From assembly GCF_001429295.1 (NCBI RefSeq), contig NZ_LMJL01000007.1:463036-495204 (forward strand): 32,169 nucleotides of DNA. The letters are read 5' to 3'. Under the pieces are notes generated by a model that was not told where the DNA came from, ran no database searches, and saw nothing but the letters and a program-made list of their open reading frames with translations. This stretch comes from Flavobacterium sp. Root935. Lineage in GTDB: Bacteria; Bacteroidota; Bacteroidia; Flavobacteriales; Flavobacteriaceae. Numbering within the stretch: the stretch's first letter is position 1; each line of letters begins with the position of its first letter. A program made the position numbers and the translations under genes. Positions 1 to 7,951 of the stretch are shown here, piece after piece.

Positions 1-83
1 TAATGATTGGTGATGCGGGTGTAGCCTATGTATTTTATGATGCAGAAGAAAAACGCATAGAATTTTGTATTCAATGCTGTTAA
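1..83 (+). CDS. C-terminal end of a DUF1963 (YwqG-like) protein, truncated by the window edge
   Basis: Only the last 26 or so codons are visible, ending at the TAA at 81-83. The fragment contains GDAGVAYVFYDA and ends in CIQCC. This closely matches the C-terminus of the next gene (GDIGLAYVFYDA, ending LQDC), so the two are tandem paralogues. The shared segment is the Gly/Asp plus aromatic motif that closes the DUF1963 domain. The 11-base string aactgaaaaac occurs just after the stop of both genes (83-93 and 947-957), which suggests the duplicated unit extends past the stop codon. The gene begins outside the window, so its length is unknown. Confidence 0.75.
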   Translation, partial: MIGDAGVAYVFYDAEEKRIEFCIQCC

Positions 84-153
84 ACTGAAAAACCGCGAAT
101 ACTATTTTATGTCACTGTTTCAATTTATTTGAAAATCATAACACAAAACAATT

Positions 154-936
154 ATGAATACAAAATTTGAAGAATATCGAAAAAATCTACAGGCAGAAAA
201 TCTGACTTCGTTCGAAGATTTAGAAAACCTGCTTAAACCTTTAATTAAAGAAGCTTTCAGTATTAATGTTCTCGAAGAATCAGAACAGCAAGAAAATAAT
301 CCTTTAATATCTCATTTTGGAGGAAATCCTTATTTTGAAATAGGCGAAGAATGGCCAAAATCTGAAAACGGAAATTATCAAACATTTATGTTTCAGATTT
401 ACAATGATGGAACAATTAATCTTCCCGAAAATATTAAGTTAATTCAGTTCTTTTATGATTGGGAATTGTTTCCTTGTTATACTGATGAGGATGGGTGGCA
501 GTTTAAAATATACGAAAAACTAAATCCTGAAAATACAGTTAAAATTGAACAGCCAGTTTTGACAACATCTGTAGATTATTGCGAAGTAACCTTTAATAAA
601 ATCAAATCATTACCTAACTGGGATTCTATTGACCTTTATAGTGAAAAAGCATTTCAATTATGTTGTATTTTAAACGACGAACATCCTTATGATAGTTATA
701 TTAATACAGTTGAGAAACTTGTTGGAACACGGGACTTTGAAAGTCAAATAGGTGGTTATGCTCACTGGCTTCAAGGTGACCTTACACCACCAAAAGAAAA
801 TAATAAACCTATGGATTTACTATTCCAAATAGACTCTGAACACAATGCAGGTTACATGTGGGGAGACATTGGTTTGGCATATGTATTTTATGATGCTGTA
901 ACTAATCATGTAGAATTCATTCTGCAAGACTGTTAA
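154..936 (+). CDS. DUF1963 / YwqG-like family protein
   Basis: A 260-residue soluble protein with no signal peptide or membrane segment. Family features visible are a GGNP motif followed by an EEWP motif near residues 56-68, an IQFFYDWE strand near residue 97, a GGYAHWLQGD motif in the second half, and a C-terminal LLFQIDSEHNAGYMWGD block. These are typical of DUF1963 proteins, named after B. subtilis YwqG. The molecular function of the family is not established. YwqG lies beside an LXG toxin/immunity cluster in B. subtilis, so an immunity-type role is conceivable, but no toxin gene is visible here. The start follows a 70-base gap after the upstream paralogue. It is convergent with the HD-domain gene. 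Confidence 0.8.
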   Translation: MNTKFEEYRKNLQAENLTSFEDLENLLKPLIKEAFSINVLEESEQQENNPLISHFGGNPYFEIGEEWPKSENGNYQTFMFQIYNDGTINLPENIKLIQFFYDWELFPCYTDEDGWQFKIYEKLNPENTVKIEQPVLTTSVDYCEVTFNKIKSLPNWDSIDLYSEKAFQLCCILNDEHPYDSYINTVEKLVGTRDFESQIGGYAHWLQGDLTPPKENNKPMDLLFQIDSEHNAGYMWGDIGLAYVFYDAVTNHVEFILQDC

Positions 937-970
937 ATACGAACAAAACTGAAAAACTGAAACAGAAAAC

Positions 971-1624
971 TTACTTCACCCCTTCCCACTCGGCATAAAA
1001 CTGCGCTAGGAATGTTTCCATAAAGCGATGTCTTTCGGCAGCGATTTGTTTTCCTTTTTCGGTATTCATTTTGTCTTTCAAAAGCAAAAGCTTTTCGTAG
1101 AAATGATTGATCGTTGGAGCATTGTTTTTCTTGTACTCCTCTTTTGTCATATTGGTTACTGGAGCAATTTCAGGATTGTATAAAGCTCTGTTTTTAAATC
1201 CGCCATAATTGAATGCCCTTGCAACACCAATTGCACCGATTGCATCTAATCGATCTGCATCCTGAACGATATCCAATTCGACAGAAGAGAATTTCTTTTC
1301 GAAATTTCCGCCTTTATAAGAGATATTTTCGATGATATTGACAACATGCGTAATTATATCTTCTGAAACATTTTCTGTCTCTAAAAATGCTCTCGCTGTT
1401 TTTGGACCGATAGTTTCATCCCCATTATGAAATTTACTGTCAGCAATATCATGAAGCAAAGCTCCCAGCTGGACAACTGTTAGGTCACAAACGGTATCTT
1501 TTGCTATTAAAAGTGCATTTTTATACACGCGTTCGATATGAAACCAATCGTGTCCGCCTTCGGCATCGTTCAGTTTTTCTTTTACGAAAGCGATGGTTTT
1601 ATTTATCAGTTCAGAAGTATTCAT
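971..1624 (-). CDS. HD-domain metal-dependent phosphohydrolase (YedJ-like)
   Basis: A 217-residue cytoplasmic protein with the full HD-superfamily signature. GGHDWFHIERV supplies the first metal-binding His (H29). LLHDIAD supplies the paired His-Asp (H58, D59). DADRLDAIGAIG (from D122) supplies the later Asp and the typical YedJ-subfamily stretch, followed by an RAFNYGG loop. Members of this group are presumed metal-dependent phosphohydrolases, possibly acting on nucleotides, but the substrate is unknown. The gene stands alone: it lies downstream of the terminator that closes the desaturase gene and converges with the DUF1963 gene, with a 34-base gap. I see no recognisable -7 box in its upstream region. 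Confidence 0.82.
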   Translation of the reverse strand: MNTSELINKTIAFVKEKLNDAEGGHDWFHIERVYKNALLIAKDTVCDLTVVQLGALLHDIADSKFHNGDETIGPKTARAFLETENVSEDIITHVVNIIENISYKGGNFEKKFSSVELDIVQDADRLDAIGAIGVARAFNYGGFKNRALYNPEIAPVTNMTKEEYKKNNAPTINHFYEKLLLLKDKMNTEKGKQIAAERHRFMETFLAQFYAEWEGVK

Positions 1625-1694
1625 GAATTATAGTATTTGAATTTCTCGCAGATCATGCACATTAAGCAGATTTACGAAAGGTTTGTATTAAATA

Positions 1695-1742
1695 AAAAAT
1701 GCTGATTGTTAGAGTTTTGAAAATCTAACAATCAACATTTTT
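1695..1742 (-). terminator. Hairpin terminator of the plsC-desaturase operon
   Basis: Two 19-base arms (1695-1713 and 1724-1742) around a 10-base loop are complementary at 18 positions. The remaining position is an unpaired C/A on the plus strand but a G-U wobble in RNA made from the minus strand, so the structure favours the minus direction. The downstream arm ends in a run of five U. It starts 64 bases after the desaturase stop codon. This hairpin occupies much of the 182-base spacer 1625-1806; the rest shows nothing clear. Confidence 0.8.
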
Positions 1743-1806
1743 CAATATCAAAATCAATTGCAAAACTCAATTTTAAATATAAAATATAAAATCTGCAATC
1801 TAAAAT

Positions 1807-2799
1807 TTACAATCTCGCTGGTTCAACCCATTTAAAGATGTGTGATTCTTGCGGAATAACGATTCTTTCTGATATTCTTGCCATACGAGCTGGTAATTTC
1901 ATTAAGTAATCGCGTGCTTTCTCAGCCTCATCAGTCAAATTGGTAATTTTATCAATTTCCCATTTGTTCATTAATTTCTGCATAATATCAACATAATCAT
2001 TTGCAGTATAAACCCCGATACGCTGTGCAGAATCTGAAAACTGCTCAAATGCTGAACTAATTTTTTGTCCAGATTCTCTCAAGAAATGAGCCGGCATAAC
2101 GATTTTCTGTTTCATCATGTATTGAAAAGCAAGCATCATTTCGCTTGGATCAACTTGGAAAATTCTAGTTACAAATTCGCTGTATGCATGATGGTGGCGC
2201 ATTTCGTCACCTGCAATCATTTTACACATTTTAGACAACTTGTTATCGCCAAATTTCTTTGCGATCTGCGCTACTCTATTGTGAGAAACATAAGTTGCTA
2301 ATTCCTGGAAACTCGTGTATACAAAGTTTTTGTACGGGTCAGTTCCAGTTCCAATATCAAAACCGTCGTTGATTAAATGCTGCGTAGTCATTTCGATTTC
2401 ACGCATGTTCACACGACCAGACAAATACAGGTATTTATTTAAAAGATCTCCGTGGCGGTTTTCTTCTCCGGTCCATTGACGGATCCATTTAGACCAACCG
2501 TTACCACCGTTTTCTACTTGATCAACTCCTTCGACATCCATTAACCAAGACTCATATGTAGGCAAAGCTTCTTCGGTGATGGTATCACCTACAAGCGTAA
2601 CCCAGAAATCGTATGGTAATTCTTTAGCAATTTCACGTAACTCTCTTACCTCTTCGAAGAAATTTTCTCCTTCAGAATTTGGTAAAAAATCAGACGGCTG
2701 CCAAATTTTTTCCACTGGAATTAAATACTGTTCAACGAAGCTATCCACGTTTTTTTCCAAAAACTGCATTACTTCTAATCTAATGTTTTTTATAGACAT
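1807..2799 (-). CDS. Acyl-ACP desaturase (soluble di-iron fatty-acid desaturase)
   Basis: A 330-residue soluble protein of the ferritin-like acyl-ACP desaturase family, which puts a cis double bond into an acyl chain bound to acyl carrier protein, using O2 and reduced ferredoxin. Both iron-binding signatures are intact: EENRHGD at residues 112-118 (ligands E113 and H116) and DEMRHHHAY from residue 198 (ligands E199 and H202). The surrounding text, such as LLNKYLYLSGRVNM and TGTDPYKNF, is typical of the family. It starts 45 bases after the stop of plsC and ends before a strong terminator, so the two probably form a membrane-lipid operon. The position of the double bond cannot be told from sequence alone. 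Confidence 0.9.
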   Translation of the reverse strand: MSIKNIRLEVMQFLEKNVDSFVEQYLIPVEKIWQPSDFLPNSEGENFFEEVRELREIAKELPYDFWVTLVGDTITEEALPTYESWLMDVEGVDQVENGGNGWSKWIRQWTGEENRHGDLLNKYLYLSGRVNMREIEMTTQHLINDGFDIGTGTDPYKNFVYTSFQELATYVSHNRVAQIAKKFGDNKLSKMCKMIAGDEMRHHHAYSEFVTRIFQVDPSEMMLAFQYMMKQKIVMPAHFLRESGQKISSAFEQFSDSAQRIGVYTANDYVDIMQKLMNKWEIDKITNLTDEAEKARDYLMKLPARMARISERIVIPQESHIFKWVEPARL

Positions 2800-2844
2800 T
2801 ACTTATTATAGATTTGGGTTGTACGTTTTAGCTCGGACTAAAAC

Positions 2845-3591
2845 TTAAACCTGTTTATACTCATTTATTCCTTCTTTAACTGCTCTTTCAGTAATCTCCA
2901 TAAGCTCTTCAAATTTGTAATCTTTGACAGCTAAAGCTTTATGAGCCGTAAATTTCAGGTGATTTCCTAAACCAACAGGAAAGAAACCAAATTTTACCAT
3001 TTTCCAAGAATTATTAATACTCACCGGTACAACATATGCAGACGGCGCATATTTGCATAAAATTTTAAGACCGCTTTGCGCGAATTCTTTTGGTTTTCCT
3101 GTTTTGCTTCTTGTTCCTTCTGGGAAGATAACAGCAGATCTTGTATTTTTTTCGATATATTCAGACAAGCCTTTGATAACTGGTATCGCTTGTTTAGGGT
3201 CTTTACGGTCAATTAAGACAGATCCTCCGTATTTCAAATTAAAAGAAACACTTGGAATTCCGCTTCCTAATTCCTTCTTACTTACAAATTTACAATGAAA
3301 ACGTCTAAAGTACCAAATCATTGCGACTATATCGTACATACTTTGATGATTGGCTACAAAAATGATCGGCACTCCTGTCGGAATTGTCTCTCTATTTTCG
3401 ATTGTATATCTTGTTCCCACAAGATTTGTACATTTTAAAAGGCAGAAATTTAAATAGTCTACACTTTTTTTATGAGCTTGGTAACCAAATAAATTTAAAC
3501 AAATCCATTGAATGGGATGAAAAACAGCCAAACATAAACCAAATAATAAATAATAAATTACCGATATTGGATAAGAAATAATTTTTTCCAT
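2845..3591 (-). CDS. plsC: 1-acyl-sn-glycerol-3-phosphate acyltransferase (PlsC)
   Basis: A 248-residue membrane-associated acyltransferase. It transfers an acyl chain to the 2-position of lysophosphatidic acid to make phosphatidic acid, the precursor of membrane phospholipids. The N-terminal 30 residues are hydrophobic, consistent with a membrane anchor. The catalytic HX4D motif is in NHQSMYD (H82, D87), and the acceptor-binding motif FPEGTRSKTG starts at residue 156. An IPVIKGLSEYIE helix follows LIDRKD, as is usual. It is the first gene of a probable operon with the desaturase. A lysophospholipid acyltransferase with a different substrate (for example an ornithine-lipid enzyme) is possible, but the length and motifs fit PlsC best. 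Confidence 0.85.
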   Translation of the reverse strand: MEKIISYPISVIYYLLFGLCLAVFHPIQWICLNLFGYQAHKKSVDYLNFCLLKCTNLVGTRYTIENRETIPTGVPIIFVANHQSMYDIVAMIWYFRRFHCKFVSKKELGSGIPSVSFNLKYGGSVLIDRKDPKQAIPVIKGLSEYIEKNTRSAVIFPEGTRSKTGKPKEFAQSGLKILCKYAPSAYVVPVSINNSWKMVKFGFFPVGLGNHLKFTAHKALAVKDYKFEELMEITERAVKEGINEYKQV

Positions 3592-3609
3592 GCTTCAAAA
3601 ATTAATGCG

Positions 3610-3617
3610 CAAAAGTA
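3610..3617 (-). promoter_or_regulatory. Putative -7 box upstream of plsC
   Basis: The minus strand reads TACTTTTG, matching the Bacteroidetes TAnnTTTG consensus, 18 bases before the plsC start. No TTG is seen at the usual spacing further upstream, so this is a motif match only. It lies in the 125-base divergent spacer between plsC and rnpA. Confidence 0.35.
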
Positions 3618-3677
3618 ATAAATATATTTTTAGACTTATTAAAATTGAAAACAATAACCGTTTTTCTGGTTTAATTG

Positions 3678-3685
3678 TACCTTTG
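3678..3685 (+). promoter_or_regulatory. Putative -7 box upstream of rnpA
   Basis: The plus strand reads TACCTTTG, matching TAnnTTTG, 31 bases before the rnpA start codon. The upstream TTG element is not found at about 19 bases. It would serve the plus-strand operon rnpA, DUF4349, S41 protease. Confidence 0.4.
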
Positions 3686-3716
3686 CAGTAAAATTTGCAA
3701 ATTTTTTCTGAATTAA

Positions 3717-4121
3717 ATGAACTTCACTTACCCTAAAAACGAGCGTTTAAAAAGCAAAACAACGATTGGCTTACTTTTTTCTGATGGAAAATCGGTGTCT
3801 AAATATCCGCTTCGTTTGGTTTACCGTCAAGCAGAAGAAAATTCAGAAGAACAAACCAAAATTGGTGTTTCAGTTTCTAAGAAATATTTCAAAAAAGCTG
3901 TCGATCGAAATTACTTCAAAAGAGTTTTGAGAGAAACATACCGCTTAAACAAACATTTGCTTCTTGATAATCTGGATGGAAACTATTCTATTATGCTTTT
4001 TTATCAGTCTAAGGACAAATTATCATACACAGAAATCAATACCAAAATGATTCAGTTGTTTGAGAAATTTACAGCTCAAATAAACAAATCTCAAGATTCT
4101 GAACAGAAAAGTGAATCGTAA
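3717..4121 (+). CDS. rnpA: Ribonuclease P protein component
   Basis: A 134-residue basic protein. It binds the RNase P RNA and helps it remove the 5' leader of precursor tRNAs. The family signature is visible as KKAVDRNYFKRVLRETYR in the middle of the protein, equivalent to the conserved RNxxKRxxRE helix. The N-terminal FTYPKNERLKSK and the central IGVSVSKKYFKKAV strand are also typical. The length fits RnpA, with a short polar Ser/Glu-rich tail. The usual bacterial partner rpmH is not next to it; instead a lipoprotein and a protease gene follow. The gap to the next gene is 70 bases. Confidence 0.92.
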   Translation: MNFTYPKNERLKSKTTIGLLFSDGKSVSKYPLRLVYRQAEENSEEQTKIGVSVSKKYFKKAVDRNYFKRVLRETYRLNKHLLLDNLDGNYSIMLFYQSKDKLSYTEINTKMIQLFEKFTAQINKSQDSEQKSES

Positions 4122-4191
4122 ATTTCAAAACGTAAGATTAATAATCAAATTAGACAAAAAAATCGTAGTTTTAGCTCTAAATTGAAATTTT

Positions 4192-5031
4192 ATGCGTCAC
4201 ATTTTCTTTTTATCTTTTTTGTTTTTAATTCTTTTTGGATGTAAAAAAGCAAACGCTGTAAATGACGAAGCTTATGCAATTCAAAGTGTACAAATGCCTG
4301 CAAAAGCAGAAAATGTTGCTTATGACAAAAAGCCAAGTCCGAACGATGCTCCGCCGCCTAAAGTAGATGAAAAAATCGAACAAAAAATCATAAAAGAAGC
4401 AACTTTAAAATTTGAAACTGATAATTTAGAAAATTCTTTCAGTCAAATTCAAAAAGCTGCGTTGACTAGTAAAGCCAGAATCATAAACGATTCTGAAGGA
4501 AAGGATTTTGCAACTGTTTTTAGAAATCTAACGATAAAAGTACCAAGTCAGAATTTCGATCGTTTTATAAGTGATATTTCTAAAGGTGTTTCTTATTTTG
4601 AAGTTAAAACTATTTCTGCTGAAGATGTTACAGAACAATATATCGATCTGACTTCTCGATTAAAAACCAAGAAAAAACTAGAAGAACGTTACCTTGAAAT
4701 TCTAAAAAAAGCGAACAAAGTCAGTGAAATTTTAGAGATTGAAGAACAAATTTCTGCTATTCGCGAGGAAATCGAATCTAAAGAAGGTCAGCTGAAATAT
4801 CTGGAAAGCCGAGTTTCTGAAAGTACTGTTACTATTGAATTTTATAAAACAATACCTGAAAAAGAAGGTGTTAAAATATCATACGGTTCAAAACTTGGAA
4901 CCGCAATTAAATCAGGATTTTTTAGTTTATCCGATTTATTAATTTCATTATTAAGCGTTTGGCCATTTGTCATTCTGTTTTTTGTATTTGCCTATTTTAT
5001 TAGAAAAAGATTAAAAAGAAGAAAAAAATAA
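4192..5031 (+). CDS. DUF4349 lipoprotein with C-terminal membrane anchor
   Basis: A 279-residue protein with a lipoprotein signal peptide (lipobox FGC, Cys 17). A low-complexity stretch then leads to the DUF4349 domain. Domain features are the ATLKFETDNLENSF opening, a VPSQNFDRFI strand, SAEDVTEQYIDL, and a coiled-coil hairpin of about 60 residues (KKKLEERYLEIL, then LEIEEQISAIREEIE). A single hydrophobic helix lies near residues 245-270, followed by a basic KRRKK tail. Double anchoring by lipid and helix, with the coiled coil in the periplasm, is the expected topology. The function of the family is unknown. The S41 protease gene starts only 5 bases after its stop, so the two are almost certainly co-transcribed and may work together. 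Confidence 0.85.
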   Translation: MRHIFFLSFLFLILFGCKKANAVNDEAYAIQSVQMPAKAENVAYDKKPSPNDAPPPKVDEKIEQKIIKEATLKFETDNLENSFSQIQKAALTSKARIINDSEGKDFATVFRNLTIKVPSQNFDRFISDISKGVSYFEVKTISAEDVTEQYIDLTSRLKTKKKLEERYLEILKKANKVSEILEIEEQISAIREEIESKEGQLKYLESRVSESTVTIEFYKTIPEKEGVKISYGSKLGTAIKSGFFSLSDLLISLLSVWPFVILFFVFAYFIRKRLKRRKK

Positions 5032-5036
5032 TAATC

Positions 5037-6674
5037 ATGTATCCGTATTTCAAAAAGAAATTTATTATACCTGTCGCTGCTGCGGGAATGTTGTTTGTTG
5101 GAACCAGTTTTAAAGAAGATTTTTTTGAAATTGCCAAACAAATCGAGATTTTTACGACTTTGTTTAAAGCAGTAAACACCAATTATGTAGACGAAACGAA
5201 TCCCGGCGATTTGATGGATAAAGCGATCAAAAGTATGTTGGGAAGTTTAGATCCATACACGGTTTATTTTAACGAACAAGATGTGGTGAACTTTAAAATC
5301 AACAATACTGGAGAATATACTGGCATTGGTGCTTTAATCTCAAGGAAAAAAGATCGCTTAATTGTTCGCGAACCTTATAAAAATTATCCTGCCGATAAAG
5401 CCGGACTAAAAGCGGGTGACGAAATTATTCAGATTGGAGATGTTTTGATTGCCGATTTTAAAGATGATGCTTCTCAACTTTTAAAGGGAACGAAAAATAC
5501 TAAAATCAATATTAAATATCTACGTCAGGGCAAACCTTATACTACTGTTTTGGTTTTGGATGAAGTAGACATTAAATCGGTTCCTTTTTACGGAAAAATT
5601 GATGATAAAACAGGTTATATTGTTTTGGCGCACTTTAGCAGAAAAGCTTCTAACGAGGTTAAAGATGCTCTTGAAAAGTTAAAAGCCGACGGAGCGAAAC
5701 AAATTGTTTTAGATTTAAGAGGAAACCCTGGAGGTTTATTGAACGAAGCGATTGATATCTGTAATTTATTTGTGCCGAAGAATGAAGTAATTGTTACGAC
5801 TAAATCACGAATAGAAAAGCACAATAACACCTATAAAACTCAAAAAGAACCTGTAGATACAGAAATTCCATTGGCAATTTTAGTAAACGGAAGAAGTGCT
5901 TCTGCGTCTGAAATTGTTTCTGGTGCTTTACAGGATTTAGACCGAGCGGTTATTTTAGGAAGCAGAAGTTTCGGAAAAGGTTTGGTACAGCGTTCGGTTG
6001 ACCTTACTTACGGAACGCAGTTAAAAGTTACTATTTCGAGATATTATACTCCGTCTGGAAGATGTATTCAGGCATTGGATTATGCTCATAAAGACAAAAA
6101 CGGCGTGGCACTAAAAACTGATGCTAAAAATTTTAATGCTTTTAAAACCAGAAAAGGCAGAACAGTTTATGACGGCGGTGGAGTTTTACCAGATATTGAA
6201 TTAGAAGAAACTAAAACCAGCGCAATTGCAACAGCTTTAATTAAAAATGACGGCGTTTTTGATTATGCGACAACTTACTACTACAAAAATCCGAATTTGG
6301 GAGATAAAATCCCAACCATAACAGACGCAGATTATAGTTCTTTCAAACAGTTTTTGAAAGCAAATAAAATCACATTTGATACCGAAACTGAAGTGGCTTT
6401 GAAAAACACTTTAGCGGCAGCTAAAAATGAAAAAATAGACGAAACAATTGCTCCTGAATATCAGCAGTTATTGGCCGCTTTAGAAAAAAGTGAAACCACT
6501 TTGCTGGATAAAAACCAAAAGGAAATTAAAAACATGATCCAGGAAGAATTGATTAAGAGATATCAATATCAGGAAGGTTTGTATCAGTTTTATATCAAAA
6601 ATAATTCTGAAATTAAAAGAGCAGTTAGTGTATTAAATAACCAAACAGAATATAAAACGATTTTAAAGATGTAG
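5037..6674 (+). CDS. S41 family C-terminal processing peptidase (CtpA/Prc-like) with PDZ domain
   Basis: A 545-residue envelope protease that cleaves other proteins near their C-termini. A hydrophobic segment at residues 9-23 is a signal or membrane anchor. A PDZ domain (about residues 95-170, with TGIGALIS and AGLKAGDEIIQIGD) is followed by the peptidase core. The catalytic serine is S289 in GRSASASE, and the lysine is K314 in SFGKGLVQ. They are 25 residues apart, the same spacing as the dyad of E. coli Prc. The C-terminal 150 residues are helical and charged. It lies 5 bases downstream of the DUF4349 lipoprotein gene, which is a candidate adaptor or substrate by context only. It converges with the acetyltransferase gene, with a 31-base gap. 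Confidence 0.9.
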   Translation: MYPYFKKKFIIPVAAAGMLFVGTSFKEDFFEIAKQIEIFTTLFKAVNTNYVDETNPGDLMDKAIKSMLGSLDPYTVYFNEQDVVNFKINNTGEYTGIGALISRKKDRLIVREPYKNYPADKAGLKAGDEIIQIGDVLIADFKDDASQLLKGTKNTKINIKYLRQGKPYTTVLVLDEVDIKSVPFYGKIDDKTGYIVLAHFSRKASNEVKDALEKLKADGAKQIVLDLRGNPGGLLNEAIDICNLFVPKNEVIVTTKSRIEKHNNTYKTQKEPVDTEIPLAILVNGRSASASEIVSGALQDLDRAVILGSRSFGKGLVQRSVDLTYGTQLKVTISRYYTPSGRCIQALDYAHKDKNGVALKTDAKNFNAFKTRKGRTVYDGGGVLPDIELEETKTSAIATALIKNDGVFDYATTYYYKNPNLGDKIPTITDADYSSFKQFLKANKITFDTETEVALKNTLAAAKNEKIDETIAPEYQQLLAALEKSETTLLDKNQKEIKNMIQEELIKRYQYQEGLYQFYIKNNSEIKRAVSVLNNQTEYKTILKM

Positions 6675-6705
6675 TGAATGAAGTCAAATCTTGTGGAGTA
6701 TTTAA

Positions 6706-7152
6706 TTACTGTCGAATCATTTCAATATGCGGAATATCATCTTCTAAATACATTTCGCTGGTTTGTACAAAACCGTGGCTTTCGTAGAATTTCTTTAAAT
6801 ACAACTGTGCTCCGATAGTAATTTTATCTTTTCCAAAGTTTGACTGTATTTGAGAGATAGCTTCACGCATTAAATCATGTCCAAATTTTTTATCTCTGTA
6901 ATTGGCATCAACTACCACTCTTCCTATTGAAGCGTTATCAAATGAAATTCCGGCATCGAATAAACGAGAATAAGCTACAATTTTGCCGTCATATTCGCCA
7001 ATTAAATGTAGTGCTTTCTTGTCTTTTCCGTCTAAATCCAAATAAACGCAGTTTTGCTCCACTACAAAGATCTCACTTCTTAGTCTGAGCAAATCATATA
7101 ACTCGTTTACATTTAATGCCTCAAAAGGCTTTATTTTCCATTTTAACTCCAT
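6706..7152 (-). CDS. GNAT family N-acetyltransferase, ElaA-like
   Basis: A 148-residue cytoplasmic acetyltransferase. The ElaA subgroup signature is clear: LRSEIFVVEQNCVYLDLDG in the first third, then HLIGEYDGKIVAYSRLF. The acetyl-CoA-binding loop is IGRVVVDANYRDKKFGHDLM, a variant of the GNAT Q/RxxGxG/A motif. LYLKKFYESHGF near the end is also standard. The substrate is not known for ElaA proteins. It is separated from the upstream DUF1579 gene by a hairpin terminator, so it is probably transcribed alone. Confidence 0.87.
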   Translation of the reverse strand: MELKWKIKPFEALNVNELYDLLRLRSEIFVVEQNCVYLDLDGKDKKALHLIGEYDGKIVAYSRLFDAGISFDNASIGRVVVDANYRDKKFGHDLMREAISQIQSNFGKDKITIGAQLYLKKFYESHGFVQTSEMYLEDDIPHIEMIRQ

Positions 7153-7200
7153 TCTGTATATTGTTTGCTGCTTTTTCGTTGTTGTTTATTATAGAACAAG

Positions 7201-7208
7201 CAAAATTA
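7201..7208 (-). promoter_or_regulatory. Putative -7 box upstream of the ElaA-like gene
   Basis: The minus strand reads TAATTTTG, matching TAnnTTTG, 48 bases before the start codon and just downstream of the DUF1579 terminator. No TTG partner was identified. The local sequence is very AT-rich, so a chance match is possible. Confidence 0.28.
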
Positions 7209-7222
7209 CATCAAATATTATC

Positions 7223-7265
7223 AAATAGAAATCCCGACTACAAATTGTAATCGGGATTTCTATTT
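7223..7265 (-). terminator. Hairpin terminator of the DUF1579 gene
   Basis: Perfect 15-base arms (7223-7237 and 7251-7265) carry a CCCGA/TCGGG core. They continue inward through one position that is C/A on the plus strand but a G-U wobble in minus-strand RNA, and then through UAC/GUA. This makes about 19 pairs in the minus-strand transcript. The stem's outer arm is U-rich rather than followed by a long U tract. It starts 17 bases after the DUF1579 stop codon. Confidence 0.78.
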
Positions 7266-7281
7266 TACGCTGTGCTGGAAA

Positions 7282-7923
7282 TTATTTTTTCTTCATCACT
7301 ATTTCCATGCTTTTATATTCTGTTCCATTTTTCGTGTCGTACATTTCCATTTTTCGTGTTGTTGGATCAACAATTGTATATACTTCTCTGTACGGCGCTT
7401 TTTTTCCAGTTACTGGATTTACGACATCTCCTTTAAATTCAATTGTTTTTGTTTTTTCATCATATTTACCAAAAGCGACCATCATACCGGTTCCCATATT
7501 ATCGATAAAAGTGGTTGTATATTCTTTACTGGCGTTGTTGTAGGCCAATGTACTTTTGCCGACAAATGGCGCTCCCATAATTTTTCCTTGGTAATCTGAT
7601 TCTTGATAACGCCCTCCTAAAATCATTTTGATATTGGCTACTGAGGTTGTTTTTTCTGGTTTTGCATTCGGCTCATACCAAAAAGTCATATCGCAATTCC
7701 ATGTTCCTACTTCGTCTGTCATTAATTTATGCGGAGCTCCGGGTGTTGCATATGCCTGCCAGGCTTTTGCTTGCGTAGCAGAATCTACTGGTTCTTCTGC
7801 AATTGGTTCTTCAGTTTTAATGCTGTCTGAAACTTTTGTGGTTTCGGTTTCTGTTTTTACTTCCTTTTTACAAGAGATCAAACACAGCACAAACAATACT
7901 AGTGTTGCGGTTAATTTTTTCAT
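7282..7923 (-). CDS. DUF1579 family lipoprotein
   Basis: A 213-residue predicted lipoprotein. The signal peptide ends in the lipobox ISC with Cys 18. A Glu/Thr/Ser-rich linker of about 30 residues follows, then the DUF1579 domain. Domain features are the VGTWNCDMTFWYEP opening, ILGGRYQESDYQG, a GKSTLAYNNASKEY strand, and TTTFIDNMGTGMM. The fold is expected to be a beta-barrel like other DUF1579 proteins; its ligand is not known. It stands alone, with a -7-like box upstream and a terminator downstream. The cysteine is followed by two lysines; I cannot tell which membrane face it ends up on. Confidence 0.83.
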   Translation of the reverse strand: MKKLTATLVLFVLCLISCKKEVKTETETTKVSDSIKTEEPIAEEPVDSATQAKAWQAYATPGAPHKLMTDEVGTWNCDMTFWYEPNAKPEKTTSVANIKMILGGRYQESDYQGKIMGAPFVGKSTLAYNNASKEYTTTFIDNMGTGMMVAFGKYDEKTKTIEFKGDVVNPVTGKKAPYREVYTIVDPTTRKMEMYDTKNGTEYKSMEIVMKKK

Positions 7924-7951
7924 AACTATTTGTTTTTATGTTTGTTACAAA

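Noticed and set aside
937..970. Possible shared terminator between the convergent DUF1963 and HD-domain genes
   Set aside because: The 34-base gap contains no inverted repeat that I can see.
3021..3581. Open frames overlapping plsC on both strands
   Set aside because: They lie wholly within plsC, which has all its family motifs, and their translations show no family signature.
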